A DNA stretch of 64,000 bases from Neomoorella stamsii (GCF_002995805.1 NZ_PVXL01000046.1:223514-287513), one strand, 5' to 3'. Positions 24,279 to 33,193 are shown, counted from the stretch's first letter. Program-made: numbers and translations. The notes: generated by a model from the letters alone, not told the origin.

Positions 24279-26081
24279 TTAAGCTAATCCTAACCTTTCC
24301 ATGGTGGCTGCCGTTACCCGGCCTTCCTCGTCCCAGCCGCGCACCTGGTAGTATTCGGCCAGCATCTGCGCCAGGGCGGAAGTCTTACCCTTCGCCGGTC
24401 CTTCGGGCATGGGTTCCTCCAGGAGGCGCGGCGCCAGGGTATCGTCGGCTTTCGTTAGCCCCGCGGCAAAGTTGAAGAGCCGCTCCAGGTTGAAGATGCG
24501 CTCGCCGGCCAGGAGGCCGCTGGCTTCGGTATAGGGCACGCCGGTGGCCGGGGCCAGCATGCTGGCGACATCCGGCGCTCCCAGGGCAAAGGTGATAAAG
24601 AGGCACATGCCGCTGGCGTCCACCAGGGCGGTGAGGTCCTGGAAGGCCTTATCCAGGGCCGCCTTGCCCTCAGGCGAATGAGGGTCAGTCTGCACCGGGA
24701 TGCCCAGGACCTCCGAGGCAATGGTGTAGCCCCGGACGTGGCAACCGCCACGATTGGCGGTGGCGTAATTCAGGCCGATACCCTGGAAGGCCCGTGGGTC
24801 ATAGGCCGGGTATTCCTGCTTCTTGCTGCTCATGGACAGCTCGGGGTGGCCGTAACGTTCGGCCAGGCGGTAGGAACCCTCGGCCAGGAGGTCACCGATG
24901 CCTTCGCGGTAACCTACCTTGCGGGCCGTTTCTACCAGCACGGCGGCGTTACCAAATTCCAGAGGCAGCTCTGTATCCTTCGCCGGCAGGTAGCCCTTCT
25001 CATAAAGCTCCATGGCGCAAGCCAGGGTAGCGCCGAAGGAAATAGGATCGTACCCCAGCTCATTGGCCAGGTAATTAGCTTTGGTCACCGCCGCTAAGTC
25101 GTCTACACCGCAGTCAGCCCCCAGGGACCAGAGAGCTTCGTACTCCGGCCCTTCGCCGTGGCCGGCATAGGGGCCCCCGGGCACCAGGGTGGCGCGGCCG
25201 CAGGCCATGGGGCAGGACAGGCAGCCCTTCTTGCGTACCAGGTAGTTTTCCGCTAGGGCTTCGCCGCTGATTTTGGCCGCCCCCGCAAAGACGCCCGTCT
25301 GGAAGTTGCGGGTCGGCAGGCCGCCGTGGGCGTTGATGACATTGACCAGCACGCCGGTACCATAGGTCGGGAGGCCGCCGTGGGTAACGTCGTTGGCCTT
25401 GATTTTGGCCAGGGCCGCCAGGACCGCTTCCCGGAAGGCCGGCCCGTCAGCCACCTTAATCCCGCCGTGGCCACGGACAGCGATGGCCTTCAGGTTCTTC
25501 GAACCCATGACGGCGCCGACGCCCGAACGGCCGGCAGCCCGGTGCTTGTCATTGATAACGCAGGCAAAGCGCACCAGCTTTTCCCCCGCCGGGCCGATGC
25601 AGGCCACCCTGGCATTGGGGCAGGTAGCCGCTCTTATAGCATCTTCCGTCTCGTGGGTATTCTTACCCCACAGCTCTCCGGCCGGCCGCAGTTCACAGGA
25701 GCCATCTTCAATCCAGAGGTAAACAGGTTCGGCTGCCTTGCCCTCAAAAATAATCCCGTCAAAGCCGGCATACTTCAGTTCGCCGCCAAAATAGCCACCG
25801 GAGCTAGAGGCAGCAATGGCTCCCGTAAGGGGCGACTTGGTGACGACGTTATAGCGGCTGCCGGAAATGGCCATGGTCCCGGTCAGGGGACCGGTCATGA
25901 AGATCAGCTTGTTTTCCGGTGCTAAAGGATCAACCTTAGGGTCAATTTCATCATAAAGGATCTTGCTGGCCAGGCCCCGGGCGCCGACATAATCCCGGGC
26001 CAGGGCAGGGTCTAACTTTTCAACCCGGCACTCGCCGCTGCTTAAATTAACCCTCAGCAGTTGCCCAATCCAGCCGTACAT
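24279..26081 (-). CDS. aorB: Tungsten/molybdenum aldehyde:ferredoxin oxidoreductase, AorB-like
   Basis: The product has 600 residues, the standard length. The N-terminal domain [17 protein letters not shown] and [20 protein letters not shown] are typical. The pyranopterin-binding [19 protein letters not shown] lies near residue 195. The [4Fe-4S] cluster ligands are in [12 protein letters not shown] near 285 with a distal Cys near 495 ([10 protein letters not shown]). The enzyme oxidises aldehydes to acids or, with low-potential electrons, reduces acids. It follows the four-cluster ferredoxin gene by 1 base. In acetogens such enzymes connect acids, aldehydes and alcohols. Confidence 0.93.
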   Translation of the reverse strand: MYGWIGQLLRVNLSSGECRVEKLDPALARDYVGARGLASKILYDEIDPKVDPLAPENKLIFMTGPLTGTMAISGSRYNVVTKSPLTGAIAASSSGGYFGGELKYAGFDGIIFEGKAAEPVYLWIEDGSCELRPAGELWGKNTHETEDAIRAATCPNARVACIGPAGEKLVRFACVINDKHRAAGRSGVGAVMGSKNLKAIAVRGHGGIKVADGPAFREAVLAALAKIKANDVTHGGLPTYGTGVLVNVINAHGGLPTRNFQTGVFAGAAKISGEALAENYLVRKKGCLSCPMACGRATLVPGGPYAGHGEGPEYEALWSLGADCGVDDLAAVTKANYLANELGYDPISFGATLACAMELYEKGYLPAKDTELPLEFGNAAVLVETARKVGYREGIGDLLAEGSYRLAERYGHPELSMSSKKQEYPAYDPRAFQGIGLNYATANRGGCHVRGYTIASEVLGIPVQTDPHSPEGKAALDKAFQDLTALVDASGMCLFITFALGAPDVASMLAPATGVPYTEASGLLAGERIFNLERLFNFAAGLTKADDTLAPRLLEEPMPEGPAKGKTSALAQMLAEYYQVRGWDEEGRVTAATMERLGLA

Positions 26082-26082
26082 C

Positions 26083-26562
26083 TTAGACCACCTCCCGTAG
26101 AGCAGCCTGGACCCTGCGGGCCATTTGCAGCCGCTTGCCCAGGGCCTGGCCGGCCGGTTCTTTATACTCCAGGGCGCCCCAGGGGCAGTTCAGGACGCAC
26201 TCCGGCTCGCCCTGGCAGAGGTCGCATTTGACTACCTTCTGCTCCGCTACCGAATAATCAACCGCACCAAAGGGACAGGCCATGATACACATGCGGCAGC
26301 CGATGCAGCGGTCCTCGTTAATCACCACAGCATTGGTTTTCTCATCACGGCTGATGGCCCCGGCCGGGCAGACGGCCTGGCAGGCGGGCTCATCACAGTG
26401 CTGGCAGACTACCGGCAGGTAATAATCATCATCAAGGAAGGCTGCCACCGACAGCCGGGCTGCCGCCGGGTTGAATTCACCGGTATGTTTAAAGGAACAG
26501 GCCAGTTCACAGCGGCGGCAGGCAGTGCACTTGTCCTGATCTACGACCAGTACCTTGGCCAA
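26083..26562 (-). CDS. aorA: Four-cluster 4Fe-4S electron-transfer subunit, AorA-like
   Basis: The product has 159 residues. Four Cys clusters are visible: [47 protein letters not shown] and [18 protein letters not shown], enough for four [4Fe-4S] centres as in HycB/DmsB-like subunits. The start appears to be TTG at 26562 with GGGAGGAA close upstream. In Aromatoleum-type AorABC, AorA polymers carry electrons between the tungsten subunit and the flavoprotein. It is the first gene of the operon and follows a structured leader. Confidence 0.9.
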   Translation of the reverse strand: MAKVLVVDQDKCTACRRCELACSFKHTGEFNPAAARLSVAAFLDDDYYLPVVCQHCDEPACQAVCPAGAISRDEKTNAVVINEDRCIGCRMCIMACPFGAVDYSVAEQKVVKCDLCQGEPECVLNCPWGALEYKEPAGQALGKRLQMARRVQAALREVV

Positions 26563-26737
26563 AATAATTCCTCCCTTCGAGGTTTGTTGTATAAATGCGA
26601 CATATTTACCTCTCTTACGTGGCTCTCACCTCCCCAAGGAGCAGGATGAAAGGCTGGTCAGGTCACCCGGCCGCTAACAGCGGATAGGAGCACTTAACCG
26701 CGGTTGGACGGCGGCGCTGCAACCCGGCCTGGATAAC
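26563..26737 (-). promoter_or_regulatory. Distal part of the aor leader
   Basis: About 175 transcribed bases lie between the leader terminator and the TTG start of aorA. Short inverted repeats occur (CCGCT-GTT-AGCGG) and CCAGG near 26730 can pair with CCTGA near 26660, so the RNA may fold further. No coding frame is apparent. Function beyond carrying the ribosome binding site is unclear. Confidence 0.4.
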
Positions 26738-26767
26738 AAAAAGGTACTCCCTCCTCACAAGAGTACC
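26738..26767 (-). terminator. Terminator within the aor leader
   Basis: GGTACTC (minus 26767-26761) pairs with GAGTACC (26749-26743), followed by TTTTT (26742-26738). It lies about 150 bases after the xpt stop and about 175 before aorA, so it can act either as the xpt terminator or as an attenuator of aor. Its 5' arm overlaps a possible competing helix. Confidence 0.8.
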
Positions 26768-26850
26768 TTCCTTTGCCCAATAGCAGGTCAAGGGATTGCT
26801 CCCCGGCCCTCACGTTTGCCCTTCCCGGAAGGAAGCGACAACTCGGAAGT
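26738..26850 (-). ncRNA. Candidate riboswitch-type leader upstream of aorABC
   Basis: A stretch with strong pairing potential sits between xpt and aorA. CTTCCTTCC (minus 26835-26827) can pair with GGAAGG (26771-26766), enclosing a GC-rich core (GGGCCGGGGAGCAATCCC). The closing arm overlaps the 5' arm of the terminator at 26767-26738, the layout of a transcription-attenuating riboswitch. Given the tungsten/molybdopterin enzyme downstream, a Moco/Tuco RNA is the first hypothesis; I do not recognise its consensus by eye. A possible -10 (TATAAA) lies near 26868. Confidence 0.45.
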
Positions 26851-26918
26851 AATCTAATCCAGTTGTTTAGTTTATATCTTCGCCGCCCGGTAGAAAAATC
26901 CTGCTAACTGGTGTAAAA

Positions 26919-27500
26919 TTAATTTAAAAATTCAATTTGCCCCCCGGCCAAGCTGCCGATCTGCACCAGGGACTCCACCCGGATGCCCTGCTCCCGCAAA
27001 GTCTCGCCGCCGCTCTGGAATACCTTTTCAATCACAGTACCGATACCCACCAGGGTGGCCCCGGCCTGGTCGATAATCTTTAACAATCCCCTGGCCGCCT
27101 CCCCGGAGGCCAGGAAATCATCGATAATCAGCACCCGGTCCTCCGGTCCCAGGTAACTGCCGGCCACTACTATGTCTATGACCTCCTCTTTGGTAAAAGA
27201 ACGCACCCGGCCGCAGTAAGTATCACCTTCCATGGTGGAAGGCTGCTTTTTTTTAGCAAAAACCACCGGTACCTTGAGGCAGAGGCCCGTCATCAAGGCT
27301 ACGGCTATCCCGGAAGCTTCCACCGTCAGGACCTTGGTTATACCGCTGCCGGCAAACCGGCGGGCAAACTCCTCACCAACTTTTAACATCAGGATAGGGT
27401 CAATCTGGTGGTTTAAAAAGGAATCTACCTTCAAAATATCGTCGGAAATAACCCGCCCTTCCTGGCGGATTTTTTCTTTTAACAATTCCACAACCGACAA
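26919..27500 (-). CDS. xpt: Xanthine phosphoribosyltransferase
   Basis: The product has 193 residues, the standard length. It converts xanthine and PRPP to XMP in purine salvage. The PRPP-binding VLIIDDFLASGEA lies near residue 122. KVPVVFAKKKQPSTM and the N-terminal VISDDILKVDSFLNHQIDP are typical of the Xpt subgroup. The TTG at 27500 has AGGAG at a suitable distance; a GTG three codons on gives the classical MELLKEKI start but is far from it. No purine riboswitch was recognised in the short upstream region. Confidence 0.93.
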   Translation of the reverse strand: MSVVELLKEKIRQEGRVISDDILKVDSFLNHQIDPILMLKVGEEFARRFAGSGITKVLTVEASGIAVALMTGLCLKVPVVFAKKKQPSTMEGDTYCGRVRSFTKEEVIDIVVAGSYLGPEDRVLIIDDFLASGEAARGLLKIIDQAGATLVGIGTVIEKVFQSGGETLREQGIRVESLVQIGSLAGGQIEFLN

Positions 27501-27725
27501 AGCTTCTTTACTCCTCCCCCTGCTCGTTGAACGTTATTACGATAAGGCTATTATAGCGTAAGCCGGGCCAAATGAGAAGGTTGTTGGGCAGGAAAAGCCG
27601 GGCAAAAGCAACGAACATTGCTGGAGTTGAATAAATCCTTGTTACCTGCCTGTAAGCCTGATATAATTATTCAGAACGCCAGCAGATACCAGCAGGTAGA
27701 AGCCCACCTGAGGAGGAGACCCGCC

Positions 27726-28331
27726 TTGACGAATCTTTTAGCGCCAGTTTTTCATGCCATTACGGAGTTCATTGCCAGCCTCGGCTATACAGGTATAGCC
27801 ATAGGTATGGCCATTGAAAGCGCCTGCATACCTCTCCCCAGCGAAATTATCCTGCCCTTTGGCGGTTACCTGGTAAGCACCGGCCAGCTCAGTTTCTGGG
27901 GTACCGTCCTGGCCGGTACCATTGGCGGTACCATTGGTTCCATTGTCGCCTACTTTGTGGGTCTCTGGGGCGGCCGCCCTTTCTTAAGAAAGTATGGCCG
28001 CTATTTCTTTTTCTCCGAAAAAGAATTCGCCGTAGCGGAAAAATGGTTTCAGCGCTACGGCGAAGCAACCGTCTTCTTTACCAGGCTGATGCCCGTCATC
28101 CGGACCTTTATTTCCCTGCCGGCCGGCATTGCCGCCATGCCCTTTGGCCGTTTTGTTATTTATACCTTCCTGGGCTCCCTGCCCTGGTCCATCCTCCTGG
28201 TCTACGCCGGCCGCCAGCTGGGGGCCAACTGGGAAGCCCTGGGTCCCCTTTTCCACCGCTTTGATGTGGTTATCGTCGCGGGCCTCATCCTGCTAGTGTT
28301 CCTTTACTGGCGGCGGCACCGGAAACGGTAG
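27726..28331 (+). CDS. DedA family membrane protein
   Basis: The product has 201 residues if the TTG at 27726, preceded by AGGAGGAG at seven bases, is used; this gives the family length, whereas the ATG-open frame to 27618 adds 36 uncharacteristic residues. Several membrane segments are present. ESACIPLPSEIILPFGGYL and TRLMPVIRTFISLPAGIA are DedA/VTT-domain signatures, the latter with the key Arg. DedA proteins flip lipid carriers or phospholipids and support membrane potential and envelope homeostasis. Its 3' end overlaps the convergent SLH-protein gene by 39 bases. Confidence 0.9.
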   Translation: MTNLLAPVFHAITEFIASLGYTGIAIGMAIESACIPLPSEIILPFGGYLVSTGQLSFWGTVLAGTIGGTIGSIVAYFVGLWGGRPFLRKYGRYFFFSEKEFAVAEKWFQRYGEATVFFTRLMPVIRTFISLPAGIAAMPFGRFVIYTFLGSLPWSILLVYAGRQLGANWEALGPLFHRFDVVIVAGLILLVFLYWRRHRKR

Positions 28332-29591
28332 GTTAATCTTAATGGCCTGATAGGTATAACTGTCTACCTGGTAGCGCATCTCCATGGCCGCCATAGGTGC
28401 CGGCTGCCCCCGGTAAGCAGGAGCAAAGGCCAGGATGAGGTTAATAACGCTCCTGACGGGTAAAAAGGTTTGGGGATTGACGTAAACTAAACCCCAGTAA
28501 GAGAATGAACGGACAAGTTTGCCAGGCGGGTTCAGGTAGGTTTCCAGGCCCTCGCCCAGGGCTGCCGGCGGTAAAAAGCCGGTAACACTCCCGGGTGTAT
28601 TGAGGCGGGTATAAAAACTGATACCCAGGACTTCCTGGCCTGCAACTTTGGTTACTCCTAGGAAGCGATAGTGCAAGTAGGGAAAGATTCCTGCCGGCAA
28701 CCCCAGGTTTTGCTGCTGGCGCATTAAGAGGGTAACATCGGGAGCCAGGTTTAACTGCTGCCAGTCACCGGGCTGGCCCGGAGCCTCTGTAACTCGGCGG
28801 TACAGGCTGCCATTGCTAACAACCTGTTCTATGCGCAGGGTCTTACGGCCTTCCAGTTCCAGCTCAGCAACCTGGTGCATTTGCCCCGGCAGGAGAAGTT
28901 CATTGAGAACCTCTCCCTTAATTGCCAGCCGGTCCAGTTCCATCGTAGCCGGTAAACCCGGCCGGCTGTGAAATTTAATACTGGCCTCGCCCCGGGTAGC
29001 AATACCCTGCTGCCGGGCCAGGGCCTGGCGGCATTTATCCATAAGATCTTTCGCCCCGGGGTCTGAGCTAAAGACTTCTGCCAGCCAGCCAGCCGCTGCT
29101 GCCGGTGCCAGGACGGCCATTGGTCCCCCCGGTGGCAGTAACCCCTGGCGCTGGAAAAAGGCATACTGGTTGAAGCCGTAGGGTATATCCCCCGGTTGCA
29201 GTGCGGTAGCGGGCGAACTGATCTCATTGGGTAACCCCAGGACCCGGGCGGTGAGAATAACAGCCTCCAGGGTGGTTATCTCCTGGTCGGGACGCAGAGT
29301 GCCGTTGGGATAGCCATGGATCATCCCCTCCTGCCAGAGGGCCTTTAAAGCCGGTGCATACCAGCTACCGGCCGGGACGTCTCCGGGCAGGTTGTCGCCA
29401 GCAGCCACACTTTTAATCTGGGCCGCTGCCGCCAGCATAACGGCAAAACCGCCCCGGGTTAATGCTGCTGCCCTGGCCTGTTCCGGCGGTAACAGGGCCA
29501 GAAGTGAGCTCGCCGCCGGCCCGGCCCAGGCCGTTCCCCACGGCAGCAGCAGGAAAAACATGATTAGCCCGGCCAAACTAGCTTTCCGCAT
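28293..29591 (-). CDS. Exported SLH-domain protein
   Basis: The product has about 432 residues from the ATG at 29591 (GGAGGGGAG just upstream). A signal peptide ends near residue 25 (GTAWAGPA). S-layer-homology-type repeats occupy about 40-180; one contains WYAPALKALWQEGMIHGYPNGTLRPDQEITTLEA, broken here by quoting only the hallmark region near residues 85-115. The rest is a beta-rich domain resembling DUF6612-like lipoproteins (YRRVTEAPGQPGDW; VRSVINLILAF). It is likely anchored to the cell wall by the SLH repeats. The last 39 bases overlap the convergent dedA-like gene. Confidence 0.8.
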   Translation of the reverse strand: MRKASLAGLIMFFLLLPWGTAWAGPAASSLLALLPPEQARAAALTRGGFAVMLAAAAQIKSVAAGDNLPGDVPAGSWYAPALKALWQEGMIHGYPNGTLRPDQEITTLEAVILTARVLGLPNEISSPATALQPGDIPYGFNQYAFFQRQGLLPPGGPMAVLAPAAAAGWLAEVFSSDPGAKDLMDKCRQALARQQGIATRGEASIKFHSRPGLPATMELDRLAIKGEVLNELLLPGQMHQVAELELEGRKTLRIEQVVSNGSLYRRVTEAPGQPGDWQQLNLAPDVTLLMRQQQNLGLPAGIFPYLHYRFLGVTKVAGQEVLGISFYTRLNTPGSVTGFLPPAALGEGLETYLNPPGKLVRSFSYWGLVYVNPQTFLPVRSVINLILAFAPAYRGQPAPMAAMEMRYQVDSYTYQAIKINLPFPVPPPVKEH

Positions 29592-29873
29592 TTTCTCCCC
29601 TCCCGCAAAAATAACTTTGTCACAGGCTGGCATTGTCTAGCCCGCACCAAAGTCCTCGCGGAGCGCCCAGCACTCACTAAACTCAGGTGCCTCCAAAGGT
29701 AGTGCGACTGCATAAACCGAAGAACTGGTTACTGCGGCTTCGCCAGGACCGCTTCGCCGTTCGGTAGAAGCTCGCTCGCTTCAGACAAATGCCAGCCCGC
29801 AATTTTAATGCTTTCGATGGTTGTGGGCTCCATTTAATTCCTATTATACTATATCTTTCCATTTTACACCAGC
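29592..29873 (-). other. Intergenic region with a possible promoter and 34-codon frame
   Basis: About 280 bases separate the SLH gene from the pspAA terminator. On the minus strand AGTATAATAGG (a -10-like TATAAT near 29848) is followed after six bases by an ATG at about 29834. This opens a 34-codon frame (MEPTTIESIKIAGWHLSEAS...) ending near 29730. It has only a weak AGGA site and no recognisable relatives, so it may be a leader, a small protein or chance. No RNA gene was recognised. Confidence 0.3.
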
Positions 29874-29903
29874 AAAAAAACAGGTATCTAAAAAAGATAC
29901 CTG
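29874..29903 (-). terminator. Intrinsic terminator of the htpX-psp operon
   Basis: CAGGTATC (minus 29903-29896) pairs with GATACCTG (29888-29881), followed by TTTTTTT. It lies 23 bases after the pspAA stop. The hairpin with flanking A/T runs could work in both directions. Confidence 0.88.
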
Positions 29904-29926
29904 CTTTTTAGCGCCTGTATTTTAGC

Positions 29927-30205
29927 TTAACTCAGCTGCCGCGGGTAACCGGCAAAGAGGCTCCGGGCCTCTTCAAAGGTTGTGTCCGGTGCCGGCAGGA
30001 TGAGATCCGATTCTACCAGTTCGGTATCGGGAATGCGGCTGCCCCGGCCGCGGATCAAGGTCAGGACCTCCCGGAAATTAGTATCATATTCCTCCCGGTT
30101 ACCTGCCGCCAGGGCATCCAGCAGCCTGTCATCCAAACGGTCGAGTTCGCTCAAGGCCTCCCCTTCCAGCCGGTACTGGCCTTCCGTTAAAATGCGGATA
30201 ATCAA
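29927..30205 (-). CDS. pspAA: PspA-associated protein PspAA
   Basis: The product has 92 residues and starts IIRILTEGQYRLEGEALSEL, as in the small PspAA domain proteins that accompany PspA in Gram-positives and archaea. It overlaps the pspA stop by 4 bases (ATGA-type coupling). The family is thought to assist PspA in membrane maintenance; biochemical role is unknown. No membrane segment is present. Confidence 0.75.
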   Translation of the reverse strand: MIIRILTEGQYRLEGEALSELDRLDDRLLDALAAGNREEYDTNFREVLTLIRGRGSRIPDTELVESDLILPAPDTTFEEARSLFAGYPRQLS

Positions 30206-30903
30206 GCTTTGCCCACCTCTTTCTTCAAGCGTTCCAGTTCCGCCTGGACCTGGCTGGCAGCGCCGGCCTGCTTCAATTCCCTCTCCAGGGGATCGGCCGT
30301 TTCCAGGGCGTCTTCCAGCACTCCGGCATTTACCAGTTCGTCAATGGCTGCTGCCCGGGCCCGCATTTGCTCAGTTTTTTCTTCGGCCCGCTGGATGGCT
30401 AGGGAGACGTCGGCCAGCTCTTCCGACAGGCCGGTAGCCGCTTCCCCGATCTTGACCTGGGCCTGGGCCGCCGAATACTGGGCCTTGATTATTTCTTTCT
30501 TGGTCCGGAAGGCCTCTACCTTGGCCTGGAGTTTGGCCTCCACGGCAGCCAGTTTTGCCTGTTCGGCCTCCAGCCCTTTAATCTGCTCTTCCAGGCCATC
30601 CAGCTGCTGCTGGATGGCTGCTTTCCGCTCCAGGGCGGTGGTGGCCAGGTCCTCCCGTCCCAGCTGCAGGGCCTGGCGGGCCTGTTCTTCCAGCTTTTTC
30701 TGGCTATCCTTCAGCTTTACGGCCTGGAGTTCCAGGCGTTTTTTGGAAGCAACGACATCAGCCAGGTTACGTTTGACGTTCTGGAGCATTTCCAGCTGGC
30801 GGTTGTAGGAATATTCCAGGGTTTCCTGGGGGTTTTCTACCTGATCGAGGATCTTATTCATCTTGGATTTGAAAATTGTCGACATACGTGACAGGATGCC
30901 CAT
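30202..30903 (-). CDS. pspA: PspA/IM30 family protein
   Basis: The product has 233 residues from the ATG at 30903, with AAGGAG ten bases upstream. It begins with an amphipathic helix (GILSRMSTIFKSKMNKILD) followed by long coiled coils (NPQETLEYSYNRQLEMLQNV). PspA forms ESCRT-III-like assemblies that protect the cytoplasmic membrane. The C-terminal region is predicted helical. The gene sits between pspAB and pspAA, in an operon headed by the htpX protease. Confidence 0.92.
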   Translation of the reverse strand: MGILSRMSTIFKSKMNKILDQVENPQETLEYSYNRQLEMLQNVKRNLADVVASKKRLELQAVKLKDSQKKLEEQARQALQLGREDLATTALERKAAIQQQLDGLEEQIKGLEAEQAKLAAVEAKLQAKVEAFRTKKEIIKAQYSAAQAQVKIGEAATGLSEELADVSLAIQRAEEKTEQMRARAAAIDELVNAGVLEDALETADPLERELKQAGAASQVQAELERLKKEVGKA

Positions 30904-30926
30904 AGTACAAAAACTCCTTTCGTGGG

Positions 30927-31499
30927 TTATACCGGGCAACCCCAGAGGGGATACCAGCGGGTTAGATCCTTTTCCCAGGGAAGCTCCTTCTCCATTAAAG
31001 CCGCCAAGCGCATTTCCCCGGCATTATCCCGCTTCTTATTCCGTTCATCAACGGGGATAAAGGGATAAAAGGCTCCCCGCTTATAGCTAAAAATGAGATA
31101 GAGGACCTGGTCCTTTTTCTGCAGCTTAAAAACCGCCGCCAGCAGGCGGTCGCCGGCGCCCTTGTCCTTAAAATTCTGGCCGGCCATGTGAGCCAGGGCC
31201 ACCAGGTCCTCCCAGTCGCGGTCGGCGAAGATGAGCCACTGGTAGCCATATTCATCCTTTTTACTCTCCAGGCGGCCCTCCATTTCCCGGGCAGCCAGGG
31301 ATACCAGTTCCTCCGTCTCTTCGCGGGCGCCGGCAAAAAAACTATCTTCCCCAGGCCGCAGGACCACCCCGGCCCGGCCGCCGGGTTGCCAGCCCAGCTC
31401 GCTTTCCAGGGTAACAATGGCCGTGCTCAGGGCAAAAAGGGGCTCCGTCCGCGCCGGCGGTACCCGGGTCCGCCCCAGGAGGGCGTCCCATAAGCTCAC
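30927..31499 (-). CDS. pspAB: PspA-associated protein PspAB
   Basis: The product has 190 residues from GTG at 31499, whose TGA-overlapping GTGA coupling and GGAGG spacing beat the upstream TTG. Its sequence (LWDALLGRTRVPPARTEPLFALSTA; KDQVLYLIFSYKRGAFYPF) matches the PspAB proteins encoded next to HtpX in actinobacteria and some archaea. No catalytic motif is recognised. It probably links the HtpX protease and the PspA membrane-stress response. Confidence 0.75.
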   Translation of the reverse strand: MSLWDALLGRTRVPPARTEPLFALSTAIVTLESELGWQPGGRAGVVLRPGEDSFFAGAREETEELVSLAAREMEGRLESKKDEYGYQWLIFADRDWEDLVALAHMAGQNFKDKGAGDRLLAAVFKLQKKDQVLYLIFSYKRGAFYPFIPVDERNKKRDNAGEMRLAALMEKELPWEKDLTRWYPLWGCPV

Positions 31500-32392
31500 C
31501 GCCAATCCTCCATTTCCCGCTCCAGTTTACGCAGGTAGGCCAGGCGGCGCTCCAGGGACGGGTGGGTAGAGAAAAGCTCCATGATGCTGTTGCCATTTAA
31601 GGCCGGGATAATGAAGAAGGCGTTAAAGGCCTCGGCCTGGCGTAAATCCCGGTCAGGGATGCGCGCCATGCTGCTGCTGATCTTTACCAGGGCGGAGGCC
31701 AGCTGACCCGGCGAACCGGTAAGGATGGCCGAACCCCGGTCGGCGGCAAATTCCCGGTAACGGGACAGGGCGCGAATGAGGAAGTAACTGACCAGCCAGA
31801 CCACCAGGGACACCAAATAAACCAGCATGGTATTGTTGCGCTCGTCCCGGTCACGGCCGCCAAAGGCGCCGCCCCAGTAGAAAAAGTTTTGCACAATAAA
31901 GGAAGCGACGGTAGCAAAAAAGCTGGCCAGCGTCAGCACCGTCATATCCCGGTTTTTGATATGGCTCAATTCATGGCCCAGGACGGCTTCCAGTTCCGGC
32001 GGATCGAGGCGCTCCAGGATCCCGGTTGTCACTGCCACGACGGCGTTGGCCGGATTACGGCCGGTGGCAAAGGCATTGGGCATGGGAGTATCAACAATAG
32101 CTACCCTGGGTTTGGGTAAGTCGGCCAGGGCGGCCAGCCTTTCCACCAGGGCATGGAGTTCCGGCGCTTCCCTGGGCGATACCTCCCGGGCGCCCATGGA
32201 CCATAGCACCATGCGGTCGGAAAAGTAATACTGGACGGCCAGCATGATCCCGACAAAAATGATAATACCTGTATAACTGACCCCGGCCTGCCACAGGACG
32301 GCCAGGAAGAAGAGATACAGGGCTGCCAGCAAAAACATGGTTAAAAACATCCGCGCCGTTAAACCGGCATCGCTGCCAAGTTGGCGTCGCAT
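31496..32392 (-). CDS. htpX: HtpX family membrane metalloprotease
   Basis: The product has 298 residues. The zinc motif HELSH (VLGHELSHIKNRDMTVLT) lies near residue 145 and the third ligand is in the FAADRGSAILTGSP segment. Four membrane segments, two N-terminal and two around residues 160-215, are predicted. HtpX degrades misfolded membrane proteins. The ATG at 32392 has GGGGAGGG seven bases before it and is favoured over the GTG two codons earlier. It heads an operon with pspAB, pspA and pspAA, a module for envelope stress. Confidence 0.92.
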   Translation of the reverse strand: MRRQLGSDAGLTARMFLTMFLLAALYLFFLAVLWQAGVSYTGIIIFVGIMLAVQYYFSDRMVLWSMGAREVSPREAPELHALVERLAALADLPKPRVAIVDTPMPNAFATGRNPANAVVAVTTGILERLDPPELEAVLGHELSHIKNRDMTVLTLASFFATVASFIVQNFFYWGGAFGGRDRDERNNTMLVYLVSLVVWLVSYFLIRALSRYREFAADRGSAILTGSPGQLASALVKISSSMARIPDRDLRQAEAFNAFFIIPALNGNSIMELFSTHPSLERRLAYLRKLEREMEDWR

Positions 32393-32446
32393 AGCCACCC
32401 TCCCCGAAAATAGAAGTAAGATGTGGTAAGTGTTCCAACTACAAAT

Positions 32447-32683
32447 CTATTCCCTGAGTTCCTCACGCATGCGGTGGTACTCGTCGGTGGTGATTTCACC
32501 CCTTGCATAACGTTCCTTCAAAATTCCCAGGGGGTCGGGACGCAGCGCGGGCTGCTGGCCGGTGCGGCGGTTAAACAGGCTTACCAGGCCATAAACCGCC
32601 AGGACCAGGATACCGATTAGAAACACCCACCAGACCAGCATCCAGAGGCCCATTCCCCAGCTGCCATAATATCCCCACATCAT
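32447..32683 (-). CDS. Small membrane protein with SHOCT domain
   Basis: The product has 78 residues. One hydrophobic segment (LWMLVWWVFLIGILVLAVYG) is followed by the short SHOCT motif (DPLGILKERYARGEITTDEY), a predicted oligomerisation domain. The N-terminus is Trp/Tyr/Gly rich. AAGGAGG precedes the tandem ATG. It lies 54 bases before htpX in the same orientation and may be co-transcribed. Function unknown. Confidence 0.85.
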   Translation of the reverse strand: MMWGYYGSWGMGLWMLVWWVFLIGILVLAVYGLVSLFNRRTGQQPALRPDPLGILKERYARGEITTDEYHRMREELRE

Positions 32684-32929
32684 ATATCATAACCTCCTTA
32701 ACTATTTTTGGCAAGTTCAGGGTCGATTTTGGCATACCCCCCATATGTAAAGCTTAATTTTATCTTATTTACCGGCTTCACCTCTGTCAAGGAACTTCAC
32801 CAAAACTTCAAAATTAGTATATACCGGTGGGATATAAATTATCTAATGGTATTTAAGCGCATAAAAAGGTTGCTGCCGTGGGATATTTTCTTTTAGAAGG
32901 CCAGATATTAATTATTGGAGGTGCCTTTT

Positions 32930-33172
32930 ATGCCGCGCATTACCTGCAGCGTAAACAACTGCCATTACTGGTCCAGTGGTAATGTCTGTGATGCCTCGCA
33001 GATCCTGGTTACTTCCGATGCCATGAGTAACTCTCAACCCCAGAATGTCGATGCCCCCATGGCCGGCACTATTTCAGCCACCCCTGTTAAGTCTTCGGCA
33101 GAAACCTGCTGCAAGACTTTCATTGCCAAGGGCTCTGCTGAAAAGAATGCCGACGGCATCACCCGCAAATAG
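32930..33172 (+). CDS. DUF1540 small Cys-rich protein
   Basis: The product has 80 residues from the ATG at 32930, with GGAGGTG six bases before. The domain (MPRITCSVNNCHYWSSGNVC, later SSAETCCKTFIAK) has the conserved Cys pattern C-x5-C-x8-C and a CC pair that may bind metal. DUF1540 proteins are common in spore-formers and of unknown function. An intrinsic terminator follows, so it is a single-gene unit. Confidence 0.88.
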   Translation: MPRITCSVNNCHYWSSGNVCDASQILVTSDAMSNSQPQNVDAPMAGTISATPVKSSAETCCKTFIAKGSAEKNADGITRK

Positions 33173-33193
33173 CACTGCCCGGTTAAATTGGCA

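Noticed and set aside
26815..26845. SRP-RNA-like text CCGGAAGGAAGC on the plus strand
   Set aside because: The flanks do not fit the conserved GGUCAGG/AGCAGCC arms of the SRP helix 8 region, and it is better explained as part of the aor leader fold.
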